Below are positions 12,995 through 22,186 of a DNA stretch of 41,186 bases, in pieces. The translations under genes were made by a program, and so were the position numbers. Source of the DNA: Burkholderiales bacterium (GTDB lineage Bacteria; Pseudomonadota; Gammaproteobacteria; Burkholderiales; Burkholderiaceae_D). The notes beneath the pieces were generated by a model. The model was not told the origin of the DNA. It worked only from the letters and a program-made list of their open reading frames with translations, and did no database searches. Location of the stretch: assembly GCA_947451925.1 (NCBI GenBank), contig CANGAW010000023.1, forward strand, positions 1 through 41,186. The letters run 5' to 3'. Every line of letters starts with the position of its first letter. The first letter of the stretch is position 1.

Positions 12995-15306
12995 AACCGT
13001 CCTCTCCTGTCTCCGGCACCTCGATAGCGCATGAAAGTGCGCAGCTCCATGTCAGCGGCAACGCCCGTTACGCAGACGATATACCGGTGCCTGCCAATAC
13101 CCTGCATGTGGCGCTGGGTCTGAGTCAGATTGCACACGGCCGTATTCTTGCCATGGATTTATCTGCCGTTCATGCGGCCGCCGGTGTGGTGGCGGTGCTG
13201 ACTGCGGCCGATATTATTGGCGAAAATAATTATGGTCCGGTGCTGAAAGACGATCCGATTTTTGCGTTTGACGAAGTGCAATGTGTGGGCCAACCCTTGT
13301 TTGCGGTGGTTGCTACTTCGGTTGAAGCCGCACGGCGCGCCGCTTTGCTGGGCAAGGTCACGATGGAAGAATTGCCGGCAATTCTAGCCATACGAGAAGC
13401 CCTCGCGCAGCAAAGTTTTGTGCTGCCGAGCCGAACCATGGAGCGTGGCGACGCAGACGCCGCTTTGGCTGCTGCTGCGCATACGCTGAGCGGCAGTTTT
13501 TCTCTGGGCGGACAAGAGCATTTTTATTTGGAAGGCCATATCGCGCTCGCGCTGCCGCAGGATGACGGCAGTCTGCTCATTCACAGCTCGACCCAGCATC
13601 CGACTGAAGTCCAGCATATCGTTGCCCATGCGCTGGCTGTGCCTGCGCATGAAGTCACGCTGCAATGTCGGCGTATGGGTGGCGGCTTCGGCGGCAAGGA
13701 AAGTCAGCCTGCGCTGTTTGCAGCGGTCGTCGCCCTTGCCGCGAAAAAGCTGCGCCGTCCGGTCAAGCTGCGGCTAGACCGCGATGCCGACATGATCATG
13801 ACCGGCAAGCGGCATGATTTTGAGATGGACTATACGGTAGGCTTTGATGACAGCGGCCGCATACAGGGGCTAGACGTGATGCTGGCTTCACGCTGCGGCT
13901 ACTCGGCCGATTTGTCCGCGCCTGTCAATGACCGTGCGATGTTCCATGCCGATAATTGCTACTACCTGGAGAACGTGCGCATCGTCTCGCACCGCTGCAA
14001 AACCCATACCGTATCCAACACCGCCTTTCGCGGCTTCGGTGGCCCGCAGGGCATGATGCTGATCGAAACCGTCATAGACGTGATTGCCCGTCATTTGCAG
14101 CGCGATCCCTTGCAGGTAAGGCGGCGTAATTTTTACGGCATTGCCGAGCGCAATGTGACGCACTACCAGATGCCGATCGAAGACAACATCATTGAAGACC
14201 TGGTTGGCCAGCTCGAACAAAGCAGCAGTTATCAGGCAAGGCGACAGGCGATTGCTCAAGCCAATGCCGCCAGCCCTCTGATCAAGCGTGGCATCGCTTT
14301 AACGCCGGTGAAATTCGGCATTTCATTTACCGCCACCCATTTCAATCAGGCCGGCGCACTGGTGCATGTGTATGCCGACGGCAGCGTGTTGTTAAATCAT
14401 GGCGGACTGGAAATGGGGCAGGGTCTGCATACCAAGGTGGCGCAAGTGGTGGCCGACGAATTCGGCCTGCCCCTGTCAGCCATCCGGCTCAGTGGCACCG
14501 ATACGGCGAAGGTACCCAATACCTCGGCCACCGCGGCTTCATCCGGCACCGATCTGAATGGCAAGGCGGCGCAGGCCGCCTGCGTGATCATTCGCGAGCG
14601 CATGGTGGATTTTCTGGCCACGCGCTATCAGGTCGCAAAGGAAGTGATCCGCTTTGCCAACGGCCAGGTGCAGGTGGGTGAGGCCTTGATCAGTTTTGCC
14701 GAGGCCGCGAACCTGACCTGGTTTGCCCGCATTTCACTCTCGTCCACCGGCTTTTATGCCACGCCAAAAATTCATTACGATCCCAAAACCATGCTGGGTC
14801 GTCCGTTTTTTTATTTTGCTTATGGCGCCGCGGTGGCCGAAGTCGCCGTCGATACCTTAACCGGCGAGCACAAGATGCTGCGCGTCGATATCTTGCATGA
14901 TGTGGGCCGTTCGCTTAACCCGGCAATCGACATCGGTCAGATCGAAGGCGGTTTTCTGCAAGGCGCTGGCTGGCTCACCAGCGAAGAACTCTGGTGGGAT
15001 GGCAAGGGTCAGTTAAAAACCCATGCTCCTTCGACGTATAAAATTCCTGCGGTTGGCGACTGGCCGCAACAAGCGCATGTCACCTTGCTGGAACGCGCCG
15101 ACAACCGTGAAGACACTATCTTCCGTTCCAAGGCAGTTGGCGAGCCACCGCTGATGTTGGGCATGGCCGTGTTTCATGCGCTGCGCGACGCCGTAGCTGC
15201 TGCCGCTGGCAATGCCGCTGCCGAACGCCTGATGTCACCGGCCACGCCGGAAGCCGTGTTGCGCGCAATGAGTCATACAGGCGCAGTCGATGGAGCCGCA
15301 TCATGA
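12991..15306 (+). CDS. xdhB: Xanthine dehydrogenase large subunit (molybdopterin)
   Basis: This 771-residue subunit holds the molybdopterin cofactor and binds the purine. It begins with the small aldehyde-oxidase/xanthine-dehydrogenase domain (NARYADDIPVPANTLHVALG). Cofactor-binding loops include MGGGFGGKESQP, TAFRGFGGPQGM, GGLEMGQGLHTKVAQ and ATAASSGTDLNG. The catalytic glutamate is expected at about residue 718 in SKAVGEPPLMLG. Length and motif order match bacterial XdhB. It is joined by ATGA overlaps to xdhA and xdhC, so subunit stoichiometry is probably maintained by coupling. Confidence 0.96.
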   Translation: MKPSSPVSGTSIAHESAQLHVSGNARYADDIPVPANTLHVALGLSQIAHGRILAMDLSAVHAAAGVVAVLTAADIIGENNYGPVLKDDPIFAFDEVQCVGQPLFAVVATSVEAARRAALLGKVTMEELPAILAIREALAQQSFVLPSRTMERGDADAALAAAAHTLSGSFSLGGQEHFYLEGHIALALPQDDGSLLIHSSTQHPTEVQHIVAHALAVPAHEVTLQCRRMGGGFGGKESQPALFAAVVALAAKKLRRPVKLRLDRDADMIMTGKRHDFEMDYTVGFDDSGRIQGLDVMLASRCGYSADLSAPVNDRAMFHADNCYYLENVRIVSHRCKTHTVSNTAFRGFGGPQGMMLIETVIDVIARHLQRDPLQVRRRNFYGIAERNVTHYQMPIEDNIIEDLVGQLEQSSSYQARRQAIAQANAASPLIKRGIALTPVKFGISFTATHFNQAGALVHVYADGSVLLNHGGLEMGQGLHTKVAQVVADEFGLPLSAIRLSGTDTAKVPNTSATAASSGTDLNGKAAQAACVIIRERMVDFLATRYQVAKEVIRFANGQVQVGEALISFAEAANLTWFARISLSSTGFYATPKIHYDPKTMLGRPFFYFAYGAAVAEVAVDTLTGEHKMLRVDILHDVGRSLNPAIDIGQIEGGFLQGAGWLTSEELWWDGKGQLKTHAPSTYKIPAVGDWPQQAHVTLLERADNREDTIFRSKAVGEPPLMLGMAVFHALRDAVAAAAGNAAAERLMSPATPEAVLRAMSHTGAVDGAAS

Positions 15307-16328
15307 ACGACTGGATCGCGCTGCTGGCAGAAAGACTCAAGGCTGGTACGCCGGTCGTGCGCATGGCGGTGGCAACGGTGCGTGGTTCAGCCCCGCGTGA
15401 AGCGGGGGCTACGCTGCTGTTCTGGATTGATGCGCAGGGCCAGACGCAAATTCACGGCAGCATAGGCGGCGGTCACCTGGAAGCGCGGGCGATGGAAATT
15501 GCCAGCCACCTGTTGCAGCTGAAAGAGCAACAGCGGCGGATTGAACGTTTTACTCTGGGTGCAACGCTTGGCCAGTGTTGCGGCGGCGTGGTGGAATTAT
15601 ATTGGGAGCGTTTCGATCAGTTAGCGCAAGTGCAGCCGCTGGTGCAAGCGGATTTGCATGCCGGCTTGTTGCGTTACTGTGCGCTCGACGGCAGTGGCGC
15701 TGAGATCATTGCCGATGCGCACACGGCACGTGAAGCGGGTCTGCCAGCAGCCAGTTTTGCGGGCGCTGCCTGCCTGCGGCGGCAGGATGAAAGCAGCTAT
15801 TTTATTGAGCGCCTGACAGACGACAGTACCGCGCTATGGCTATATGGCGCCGGCCATGTCGGCAAGGCTTTACTGCAAGTCCTCTCTGGTCTGCCGTTTC
15901 ATATTAGCTTGGTGGATAGTCGCGCAGAACTGCTGGGCGAATTTTCCGCAAACGCAAAACTCAGCGTGCTGCATGCCGAAGAGCCCAACTATGCGGCCGC
16001 TGCGGCACCGGCCGGTGCCTGGCATCTGGTGATGACGCATAGCCATGATCAGGACTTGCAGATTTGTGAGGCATTGCTGAGCGCGAACCAATTCGGCTTT
16101 CTGGGTCTGATAGGATCGGCGACCAAAGATGCACGTTTTCGTCATCGACTGCTGCAAAAAGGCTGTACTGCTTCGGCGCTTGCGCGTATGCAAAGTCCGA
16201 TCGGTGTCGAAGGCATTCATTCCAAACTACCGGCAGCCATTGCAGTGGCCGTTGCTGCGCAGTTATTACAGCAGCGCGAAATCGCTGCACTGGCCGATCT
16301 GGCCCAACCGGGAGTGTCGACTTCATGA
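15303..16328 (+). CDS. xdhC: Xanthine dehydrogenase accessory protein XdhC
   Basis: A 341-residue chaperone that binds molybdopterin cofactor, promotes its sulfuration and inserts it into XdhB; it is not part of the final enzyme. The N-terminal XdhC/CoxI domain has GSAPREAGATLLFW and SIGGGHLEARAMEIA with the CCGG segment GQCCGGVVEL. The C-terminal Rossmann domain has LWLYGAGHVGKALLQVL, MTHSHDQDLQICEAL and FLGLIGSATKDARFR. The family-typical end SPIGVEGIHSKLPAAIAVAVAAQLL is present. ATGA overlaps occur at both ends. Confidence 0.95.
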   Translation: MNDWIALLAERLKAGTPVVRMAVATVRGSAPREAGATLLFWIDAQGQTQIHGSIGGGHLEARAMEIASHLLQLKEQQRRIERFTLGATLGQCCGGVVELYWERFDQLAQVQPLVQADLHAGLLRYCALDGSGAEIIADAHTAREAGLPAASFAGAACLRRQDESSYFIERLTDDSTALWLYGAGHVGKALLQVLSGLPFHISLVDSRAELLGEFSANAKLSVLHAEEPNYAAAAAPAGAWHLVMTHSHDQDLQICEALLSANQFGFLGLIGSATKDARFRHRLLQKGCTASALARMQSPIGVEGIHSKLPAAIAVAVAAQLLQQREIAALADLAQPGVSTS

Positions 16329-17896
16329 CTGCCATGATTCAAACGCATCCACGTCTGCAATTGCTGGGCGTGTCAAAAATATATCCGTCGGTGGTGGCCA
16401 ACGACCAGGTCGATCTGACCGTCATGCCCGGCGAGATTCATGCGGTGCTGGGTGAAAATGGCGCGGGCAAAAGTACGCTGATGAAAATCATCTACGGCGT
16501 CACCAAGCCCGACGCCGGCGAGATTATCTGGGAAGGACGGCAGGTGCAGATTGCTTCGCCGTCAGCGGCGCGCAAGCTCGGTATCGGCATGGTGTTCCAG
16601 CATTTCTCACTGTTCGAAACCCTGACGGTTGCAGAAAATATTTCGCTGGCTTTGGATGAGCGCATTGCGCCGGCAGTGCTGGCGCCCCGCATCCGTGCCG
16701 TGTCCGAGCAATATGGTTTGCCGGTTGACCCTGGCCGTCTGGTGCACAGCATGTCGGTCGGCGAGCGTCAGCGTGTGGAGATTGTGCGCTGCCTGCTGCA
16801 AAACCCGCGGCTGCTGATCATGGATGAGCCGACTTCGGTATTGACGCCGCAAGCGGTGTTGAAATTATTCGAGTCACTGCGCCGGCTGGCTGCGGAAGGC
16901 TGCAGTATTTTGTATATCAGTCACAAGCTCGACGAGATACAAACGCTGTGCGACAAGGCGACTGTGCTGCGCGGTGGCAAACTCTCAGGCACGGCGAATC
17001 CGAAACAGGAAACGGCGCGCTCCCTAGCCGAGATGATGATTGGCAAAGAGCTGCCAAGCTGCCAGCTCAGTCCGCGCGAACCGGGGGAAGTCAGGCTGGC
17101 GATTCGCCAGTTGAATTTGCCGACGGCTGACCCTTTTGGCACCACGCTGCAAGACATCAATCTGGAAATTCGCAGCGGCGAGATTGTGGGTATTGCCGGC
17201 ATTTCCGGCAACGGCCAGCAGGAATTATTGAAAGCTCTCTCAGGCGAAACCTTGCTCGCCGAGCGCGGCGCGGTGCAGCTGGCAGGGCAGGATGCCGGGC
17301 ATTTGCAGCCAGACCAGCGGCGTGAGTGTGGCTTTTGTTTTGTGCCGGAAGAAAGGCTGGGGCGCGGCGCCGTACCCGATCTGTCGCTGGCCGACAATGC
17401 GCTGCTGACCGGTTACGTGCCGGCTTATCGCAAGGACATGGTGCGGCATGGCCTGATTCAAACAAAGGCAGTGCGTGAGTTTGCCAACAATGTGATTAGC
17501 CGTTTCAATGTCAAATGCGGTGGTGATACTTCCCATGCCGGCAGTCTGTCCGGCGGCAATTTGCAAAAATATATTGTCGGTCGCGAGACGCAGCTTTCGC
17601 CGCGCATCATGGTCGTGGCGCAGCCGACCTGGGGCGTGGACATTGGTGCTTCGATGCTGATCCGGCAAGCCATCATCGATTTGCGCGATGCGGGCGTGGC
17701 GATCCTGGTGCTGTCCGAAGAACTCGATGAACTGTTCATGATGAGCGACCGCATTGCTGTCATCGCTGACGGCCGCTTGTCCAGAGCGGTGCCGGTTGCC
17801 AGCACCAGCATCAACCAGATTGGCATCTGGATGAGCGGTAATTTTGACGCAGAAAACCACCCATCCGACGAGGAGCCTACCCATGCTGCGGCTTGA
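16325..17896 (+). CDS. Purine/nucleoside ABC importer ATPase, tandem domains
   Basis: A 523-residue ATP-binding protein with two fused nucleotide-binding domains, as in BMP-linked importers (YufO/NupA type). Domain 1 has Walker A GENGAGKSTLMK, a signature variant SVGERQRVEIVRCLL and Walker B LLIMDEPTSVLTP. Domain 2 has a degenerate Walker A (GISGNGQQELLKAL), signature LSGGNLQKYIVGRE and a Walker B without the catalytic acidic pair (VVAQPTWGVDIGA). That asymmetry is normal for this class. It energises uptake through the next two permeases, with the binding protein at 7160-8242. It overlaps xdhC by four bases and the first permease by 14. Confidence 0.94.
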   Translation: MTAMIQTHPRLQLLGVSKIYPSVVANDQVDLTVMPGEIHAVLGENGAGKSTLMKIIYGVTKPDAGEIIWEGRQVQIASPSAARKLGIGMVFQHFSLFETLTVAENISLALDERIAPAVLAPRIRAVSEQYGLPVDPGRLVHSMSVGERQRVEIVRCLLQNPRLLIMDEPTSVLTPQAVLKLFESLRRLAAEGCSILYISHKLDEIQTLCDKATVLRGGKLSGTANPKQETARSLAEMMIGKELPSCQLSPREPGEVRLAIRQLNLPTADPFGTTLQDINLEIRSGEIVGIAGISGNGQQELLKALSGETLLAERGAVQLAGQDAGHLQPDQRRECGFCFVPEERLGRGAVPDLSLADNALLTGYVPAYRKDMVRHGLIQTKAVREFANNVISRFNVKCGGDTSHAGSLSGGNLQKYIVGRETQLSPRIMVVAQPTWGVDIGASMLIRQAIIDLRDAGVAILVLSEELDELFMMSDRIAVIADGRLSRAVPVASTSINQIGIWMSGNFDAENHPSDEEPTHAAA

Positions 17897-18965
17897 AGCG
17901 CGACCGGAACCATCCCGGCGCATGATGTTTGCGTCTCCGCTGATTGCGGCCCTAGCCATGCTGATCACGGGCTCCATCCTGTTTAGCTTGCTGGGTCAGG
18001 AGCCGCTGCATGCTTTTTATGTGTACTTCATCAAGCCAGCCAGCACCGCCTATGGTGTGGGCGAGTTGCTGCTGAAGGCGACGCCACTGACTTTGTGCGG
18101 CGTTGGTCTGGCACTGGGTTTTCGGGCCAGTGTGTGGAATATTGGCGCCGATGGTCAGCTGACCATGGGAGCGATTGCTGCGGCCTGTGTCGCGCTGTAT
18201 TTTCATGACAGCGAGGCAGGCTGGATCTTGCCACTGATGCTGGTGGCGGGCGCTTTGGGCGGCATGGCCTGGGCGGCGATTCCGGCCTTGCTGCGCACGC
18301 GATTCAACACCAGCGAAATTCTGGTCAGCCTGATGCTGGTGTATGTCGCGCATTTGTACCTGAGCTATCTGGTGCATGGGCCCTTGCGCGATCCGGCGGG
18401 CTTTAATTTTCCGCAATCGAAAGTGTTTCAGGATGCCGCCATGTTGCCTTTGCTGGTAGAAGGCTTGCGCACCAATGTTGCCTTTCTGCTGTCGCTGATA
18501 ACGGTCGCTGCGGCCTGGTTCTTTTGTACCCGCACCTTTGCTGGTTACCGCATGCAGGTCAGTGGCATGGCGCCGGCGGCCGCCGCCTATGCGGGCTTTA
18601 GCGAGAAGCGCAATGTCTGGCTGGCGTTCATGATCAGCGGTGCGCTGGCGGGGCTGGCTGGCGTGGGCGAAGTGGCCGGCCCGATAGGTCAGTTGCAGCC
18701 TTCGGTGTCGCCCGGCTATGGCTTTGCCGCCATCATCGTCGCCTATGTCGGTCGCCTGCATCCGCTGGGCGTGCTGCTGGCGGCTTTGCTGATGTCGCTG
18801 CTCTATATCGGTGGCGAAGCCGCGCAAATGGAAATGCAGCTGCCGTCGGCCATTACCGGATTGTTTCAGGGCCTGTTGTTGTTCTATCTGCTGGCCGCTG
18901 ACCTGTTTATTCACTATCGCTTCAAGCGCAGCATGCGCACTGCATCGGGAGCCGTCGCCGCATGA
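17883..18965 (+). CDS. Purine/nucleoside ABC importer permease 1
   Basis: A 360-residue inner-membrane permease of the branched-chain-amino-acid/ribose superfamily, YufP/NupB branch, with about ten hydrophobic helices. Diagnostic stretches are ELLLKATPLTLCGVGLALGFRASVWNIGADGQLTMGA (residues about 55-90, quoted in parts: GFRASVWNIGADGQ), then LLRTRFNTSEILVSLMLVYV and ISGALAGLAGVGEVAGPIGQ. ATG 17883 is preceded by GAGGAG (17870-17875) inside the ATPase 3' end; a TTG at 17844 would add 13 polar residues and is less likely. It pairs with the second permease to form the channel. Confidence 0.93.
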   Translation: MLRLEARPEPSRRMMFASPLIAALAMLITGSILFSLLGQEPLHAFYVYFIKPASTAYGVGELLLKATPLTLCGVGLALGFRASVWNIGADGQLTMGAIAAACVALYFHDSEAGWILPLMLVAGALGGMAWAAIPALLRTRFNTSEILVSLMLVYVAHLYLSYLVHGPLRDPAGFNFPQSKVFQDAAMLPLLVEGLRTNVAFLLSLITVAAAWFFCTRTFAGYRMQVSGMAPAAAAYAGFSEKRNVWLAFMISGALAGLAGVGEVAGPIGQLQPSVSPGYGFAAIIVAYVGRLHPLGVLLAALLMSLLYIGGEAAQMEMQLPSAITGLFQGLLLFYLLAADLFIHYRFKRSMRTASGAVAA

Positions 18966-19900
18966 ACCTTGAACATCTGATTCCGCATCTGATTCCATTT
19001 TTGGCCAGTACCGCTGGTGCCGCAACGCCTCTGGTGCTGGCGGCGCTGGGCGAACTGATTACGGAACGCGCCGGCGTTCTCAATCTTGGTATCGAAGGCA
19101 TGATGTTAGTCGGTGCCGTAGCGGGTTTTGCGGTGACCCTGCATACCGGTTATGCCAGCATTGGTCTGTTGGCGGCGATGGCCGCTGGCATGGGCGCGGC
19201 CCTGATTTTTGCTTTTTTGGTGTTAACCCTGCAAGCCAATCAGGTGGCGACAGGCTTGGCGCTGACCTTGTTCGGTGTCGGTCTGTCGGCCTTTGTCGGC
19301 CGCGGGCTGGTCGGGCAAACCGTGTTGCCGCTGCCGCATCTGCATTTTCCAGTGTTGTCGGAGATGCCGTTTTTCGGGCCGCTGCTGTTTCGCTTTGACG
19401 CCATGGTGTATGGCTCGGTATTGCTCAGTATCCTGATTGGCTGGGTGCTGACCAGTACCCGTCTGGGCTTGATCATTCGCGCCATCGGCGAGTCGCCACG
19501 CAGCGCGCATGCGATTGGCTATCCGGTCATTGCAATCCGCTATGGTGCGACCTTGTTCGGCGGCGCCATCGCTGGCTTGGCGGGGGCTTACCTGTCACTG
19601 GCTTTAACGCCTATGTGGGTCGAAGGTATGTCTGCCGGCCGTGGCTGGATTGCGCTGGCGCTGGTGGTGTTTGCTACCTGGAAGCCGCATCGCGTGATGC
19701 TGGGTGCGTATTTGTTTGGCGGCGTAACGGTGCTGCAGTTTCATGGTCAGGGTTTTGGGCTGGATGTGCCTTCGGAATTTCTGTCCATGCTTCCGTATCT
19801 GGCAACGATTGTGGTGCTGGTGATTATTTGCCGCAATCCGCAAACGATTTTGCTCAACAAGCCGATGTCCCTGGGGCAGAGCTTTCGGGCTGATCAGTAA
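18962..19900 (+). CDS. Purine/nucleoside ABC importer permease 2
   Basis: A 312-residue permease of the YufQ/NupC branch. Hydrophobic helices span almost the whole length. Diagnostic stretches are TPLVLAALGELITERAGVLN, LGIEGMMLVGAVAGFAV, ANQVATGLALTLFGVGLSAF, IRAIGESPRSAHAIGYPV and GMSAGRGWIALALVVFATWKP. It overlaps permease 1 by four bases (ATGA) and guaD by one (TAATG), tying import to the first intracellular deamination step. Confidence 0.93.
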   Translation: MNLEHLIPHLIPFLASTAGAATPLVLAALGELITERAGVLNLGIEGMMLVGAVAGFAVTLHTGYASIGLLAAMAAGMGAALIFAFLVLTLQANQVATGLALTLFGVGLSAFVGRGLVGQTVLPLPHLHFPVLSEMPFFGPLLFRFDAMVYGSVLLSILIGWVLTSTRLGLIIRAIGESPRSAHAIGYPVIAIRYGATLFGGAIAGLAGAYLSLALTPMWVEGMSAGRGWIALALVVFATWKPHRVMLGAYLFGGVTVLQFHGQGFGLDVPSEFLSMLPYLATIVVLVIICRNPQTILLNKPMSLGQSFRADQ

Positions 19901-21207
19901 TGGCAGCGCAGTTTCAATTAATCCGTGGCGACATTCTGCATTTTCTGGCCGACCCCGGCGAGGACACGGCCGCTACGGCGTATGAATACATCGCTGACGG
20001 CGGCCTGTTATTGCAAGACGGGCATGTCAAGCTGTGCGGCGCATGGCGCGATGTTGCTGCGGCCGCACCGGAGGGGACACACTGCGAAGATTATTGCGGC
20101 AAGCTGATCGTGCCCGGCTTTGTCGACACGCATATTCACTATCCGCAAACCGATGTGATTGCCTCTCCCGGCCGGGGTTTGCTCGACTGGCTGGATCGCT
20201 ATACCTTTCCTGCCGAGCGCCATTTTTCGGATGCGGACTGGGCTACTGAAGTGGCCGAATTTTTTTGCGAGGAGCTGCTGCGCAATGGCACCACCACGGC
20301 GCTGGTCTTTGGCACCGTGCATGCGCAATCGGTGGATGCGTTTTTTTCTGTAGCGAGCAAACGCGGGCTGCGCATGGTGGCGGGTAAGGTGATGATGGAC
20401 CGCCATTGTCCGGACTATTTGCGCGACACGCCGCAGTCTTCGTATGACGACAGTAAACGCCTGATTGAACGCTGGCATGGCACAGACCGGCTGGGCTATG
20501 CGATCACGCCGCGTTTTGCCATCACCTCCAGCGAAGCGCAACTGGAAGCCGCCGGCACGCTGGCGCGCGAATACCCCAGCCTGTCGGTGCATAGCCATGT
20601 GGCAGAAAATCCGGATGAGGTGAACTGGGTGCAAGAGCTGTTTCCATGGAGCCGCAGTTATCTGGACGTATACGACCACTATGGTTTGCTGCGGCCGCAT
20701 GCGGTGTATGCGCATTGCATTTACCTCGATGGTGGCGACAGGCAGCGCATGGCCGACAGTGGTGCCACGGCCGCTTTCAGCCCGACGTCGAATTTATTTT
20801 TAGGCAGTGGCCTGTTCAATTTGCGCGAGGCCTTAGACGCTGGCGTACACGTCGGCATCGCCAGCGATGTGGGTGGCGGCACCAGTTTTTCCATGTTGCG
20901 CACACTGGCAGCGGCTTATCAGGTGTCACATCTGAATGCTTATGTCTTGCCAGCGTTGCGGGCTTTTTATCTGTCTACTTTATCGGGCGCTGTTGCGCTG
21001 GGGCTGGATGAAAAGATTGGTAATTTTTTGCCGGGCAAAGAAGCCGACTTTATCGTGCTCGACCCGCAAGCGACGCCCTTGATTGCGCGCCGCATGGCAA
21101 GCGCGGCTTCGCTGGAAGAGCGTTTGTTTTTGTGGCTGACTTTGGGCGATGACCGTGCGGTAGCGGCCACCCATGTGATGGGCAAAGCCCAGTGGCGCCG
21201 ACCATGA
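19900..21207 (+). CDS. guaD: Guanine deaminase, amidohydrolase type
   Basis: A 435-residue zinc enzyme converting guanine to xanthine and ammonia. The metal motif HxH is in PGFVDTHIHYPQTDVI, which is nearly diagnostic of GuaD. Further stretches are GRGLLDWLDRYTFPAERHF, GTTTALVFGTVH, LSVHSHVAENPDEVNWVQ, VYAHCIYLDGGDRQRM, SPTSNLFLGSGLFNL and the Asp loop IASDVGGGTSFSM. It is the last gene of the operon that starts at xdhA, and its product feeds XdhAB. It ends five bases from the convergent uraD stop. A second, unrelated guanine-deaminase-like enzyme is encoded at 4008-4475. Confidence 0.95.
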   Translation: MAAQFQLIRGDILHFLADPGEDTAATAYEYIADGGLLLQDGHVKLCGAWRDVAAAAPEGTHCEDYCGKLIVPGFVDTHIHYPQTDVIASPGRGLLDWLDRYTFPAERHFSDADWATEVAEFFCEELLRNGTTTALVFGTVHAQSVDAFFSVASKRGLRMVAGKVMMDRHCPDYLRDTPQSSYDDSKRLIERWHGTDRLGYAITPRFAITSSEAQLEAAGTLAREYPSLSVHSHVAENPDEVNWVQELFPWSRSYLDVYDHYGLLRPHAVYAHCIYLDGGDRQRMADSGATAAFSPTSNLFLGSGLFNLREALDAGVHVGIASDVGGGTSFSMLRTLAAAYQVSHLNAYVLPALRAFYLSTLSGAVALGLDEKIGNFLPGKEADFIVLDPQATPLIARRMASAASLEERLFLWLTLGDDRAVAATHVMGKAQWRRP

Positions 21208-21212
21208 AGGTT

Positions 21213-21803
21213 TCAGTCACTGATTTTTTCGGCGAGGCGAAATGCTGCGATGCGCTTGATTTGCGCCAGTGCCTCGATGAATTCGGCCTCGCGGCTGTGT
21301 GCCAGACGACGCTGCATCGCGGCGATAATATCGGTTCGGTCCAGACCTTTGACGGCAATGATGAAGGGGAAGCCGAATTTTTCGCCGTACTCGCGGTTGA
21401 TACGCGAGATCGTTGCAAATTCTTCGGCGCTGCAATGGCCAAGGCCGGCGCCGGATTGTTCGCGCAGGGAGTCGTCAGTCAGTTCACCGCGTACCGCTGC
21501 TTTGCCAGCCAGTTCAGGATGGGCTTTGATCAGGCCCAGTTTTTCTGCATCGCTGGCCGCGTCCAGCGTTTGCGCCAGCGCCTGATGCACCGCATCGCGA
21601 CTGGCAAACGGGCGCAGCGTCCAGCTGCGTTCTGCAATCCACGGCGAATGTTCATAGATTGCAGCGAGGGTGTCGGTGAAAGTGTGCTGGTCCAGGGCGC
21701 TGAGCGCGGCAGGGGTAATCATGATCTGAGTCGGCGTCAATGTTTGGATGGCCTCAAGCATAACGGAAGAAAGTCCTTGATTGTCAGGGTCAGTCAACAT
21801 CAT
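21213..21803 (-). CDS. uraD: OHCU decarboxylase
   Basis: A 196-residue all-helical enzyme converting 2-oxo-4-hydroxy-4-carboxy-5-ureidoimidazoline to (S)-allantoin. The catalytic His95 lies in KAHPELAGKAAVRGELT, followed by SGAGLGHCSAEEFATI and INREYGEKFGFPFIIAVKG, all family hallmarks. The usual length is about 165-175 residues, so the first 20-30 residues are unusual; an internal ATG at 21761 would remove 14 of them. Its start is 15 bp from that of uraH, read in the opposite direction, so any promoter must lie within the neighbour's coding sequence unless transcription comes from elsewhere. Confidence 0.93.
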   Translation of the reverse strand: MMLTDPDNQGLSSVMLEAIQTLTPTQIMITPAALSALDQHTFTDTLAAIYEHSPWIAERSWTLRPFASRDAVHQALAQTLDAASDAEKLGLIKAHPELAGKAAVRGELTDDSLREQSGAGLGHCSAEEFATISRINREYGEKFGFPFIIAVKGLDRTDIIAAMQRRLAHSREAEFIEALAQIKRIAAFRLAEKISD

Positions 21804-21818
21804 TAACGGATATTTTGT

Positions 21819-22172
21819 ATGGCAAAACTAAGCACGCATGTACTCGATACCGCCGCCGGCATTCCTGCCGCCGGCATGGCTTATCGTTTGCAGCGCATCA
21901 CGGCAACAGGTGCCTTGCTGCTTAAAAGCGGCGTGACCAATGCCGATGGCCGCAACGAGGGCGTGTTGTTAACTGCGGAAGAAATGCAGACAGGCAGTTA
22001 CGAGCTGCATTTTGAGGTGGCCGCATATTTTCGCAAACAGGGCACGCCACAAAGCGAGCCGCCGTTTCTGGATGTAGTGACGCTGCGCTTCGGCATTGCC
22101 GACGTGGCAGGTAATTACCATGTGCCCTTGCTGGTCTCGCCCTGGAGTTACAGCACGTATCGCGGCAGCTAA
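21819..22172 (+). CDS. uraH: 5-Hydroxyisourate hydrolase (transthyretin-like)
   Basis: A 117-residue transthyretin-related enzyme that hydrolyses 5-hydroxyisourate to OHCU. It shows the N-terminal [17 protein letters not shown] with the active-site His, a central Arg in NADGRNEG, and the C-terminal signature [11 protein letters not shown], whose YRGS tetrapeptide marks true HIU hydrolases rather than transthyretins. There is no periplasmic signal, so it acts in the cytosol. Only a weak SD is visible. puuD follows after 14 bases, so the urate-consuming genes uraH-puuD-alc-allA are probably one unit. Confidence 0.94.
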   Translation: MAKLSTHVLDTAAGIPAAGMAYRLQRITATGALLLKSGVTNADGRNEGVLLTAEEMQTGSYELHFEVAAYFRKQGTPQSEPPFLDVVTLRFGIADVAGNYHVPLLVSPWSYSTYRGS

Positions 22173-22186
22173 AAAAAGGAATGATC

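Noticed and set aside
17240..19025. Long minus-strand frames under the ABC genes (up to 357 codons)
   Set aside because: They are rich in Arg/Gln/His as expected from antisense of membrane-protein codons, and the plus strand encodes clear transporter families.
20008..20715. 235-codon frame antisense to guaD
   Set aside because: guaD motifs are intact on the plus strand, and the antisense product resembles no family.
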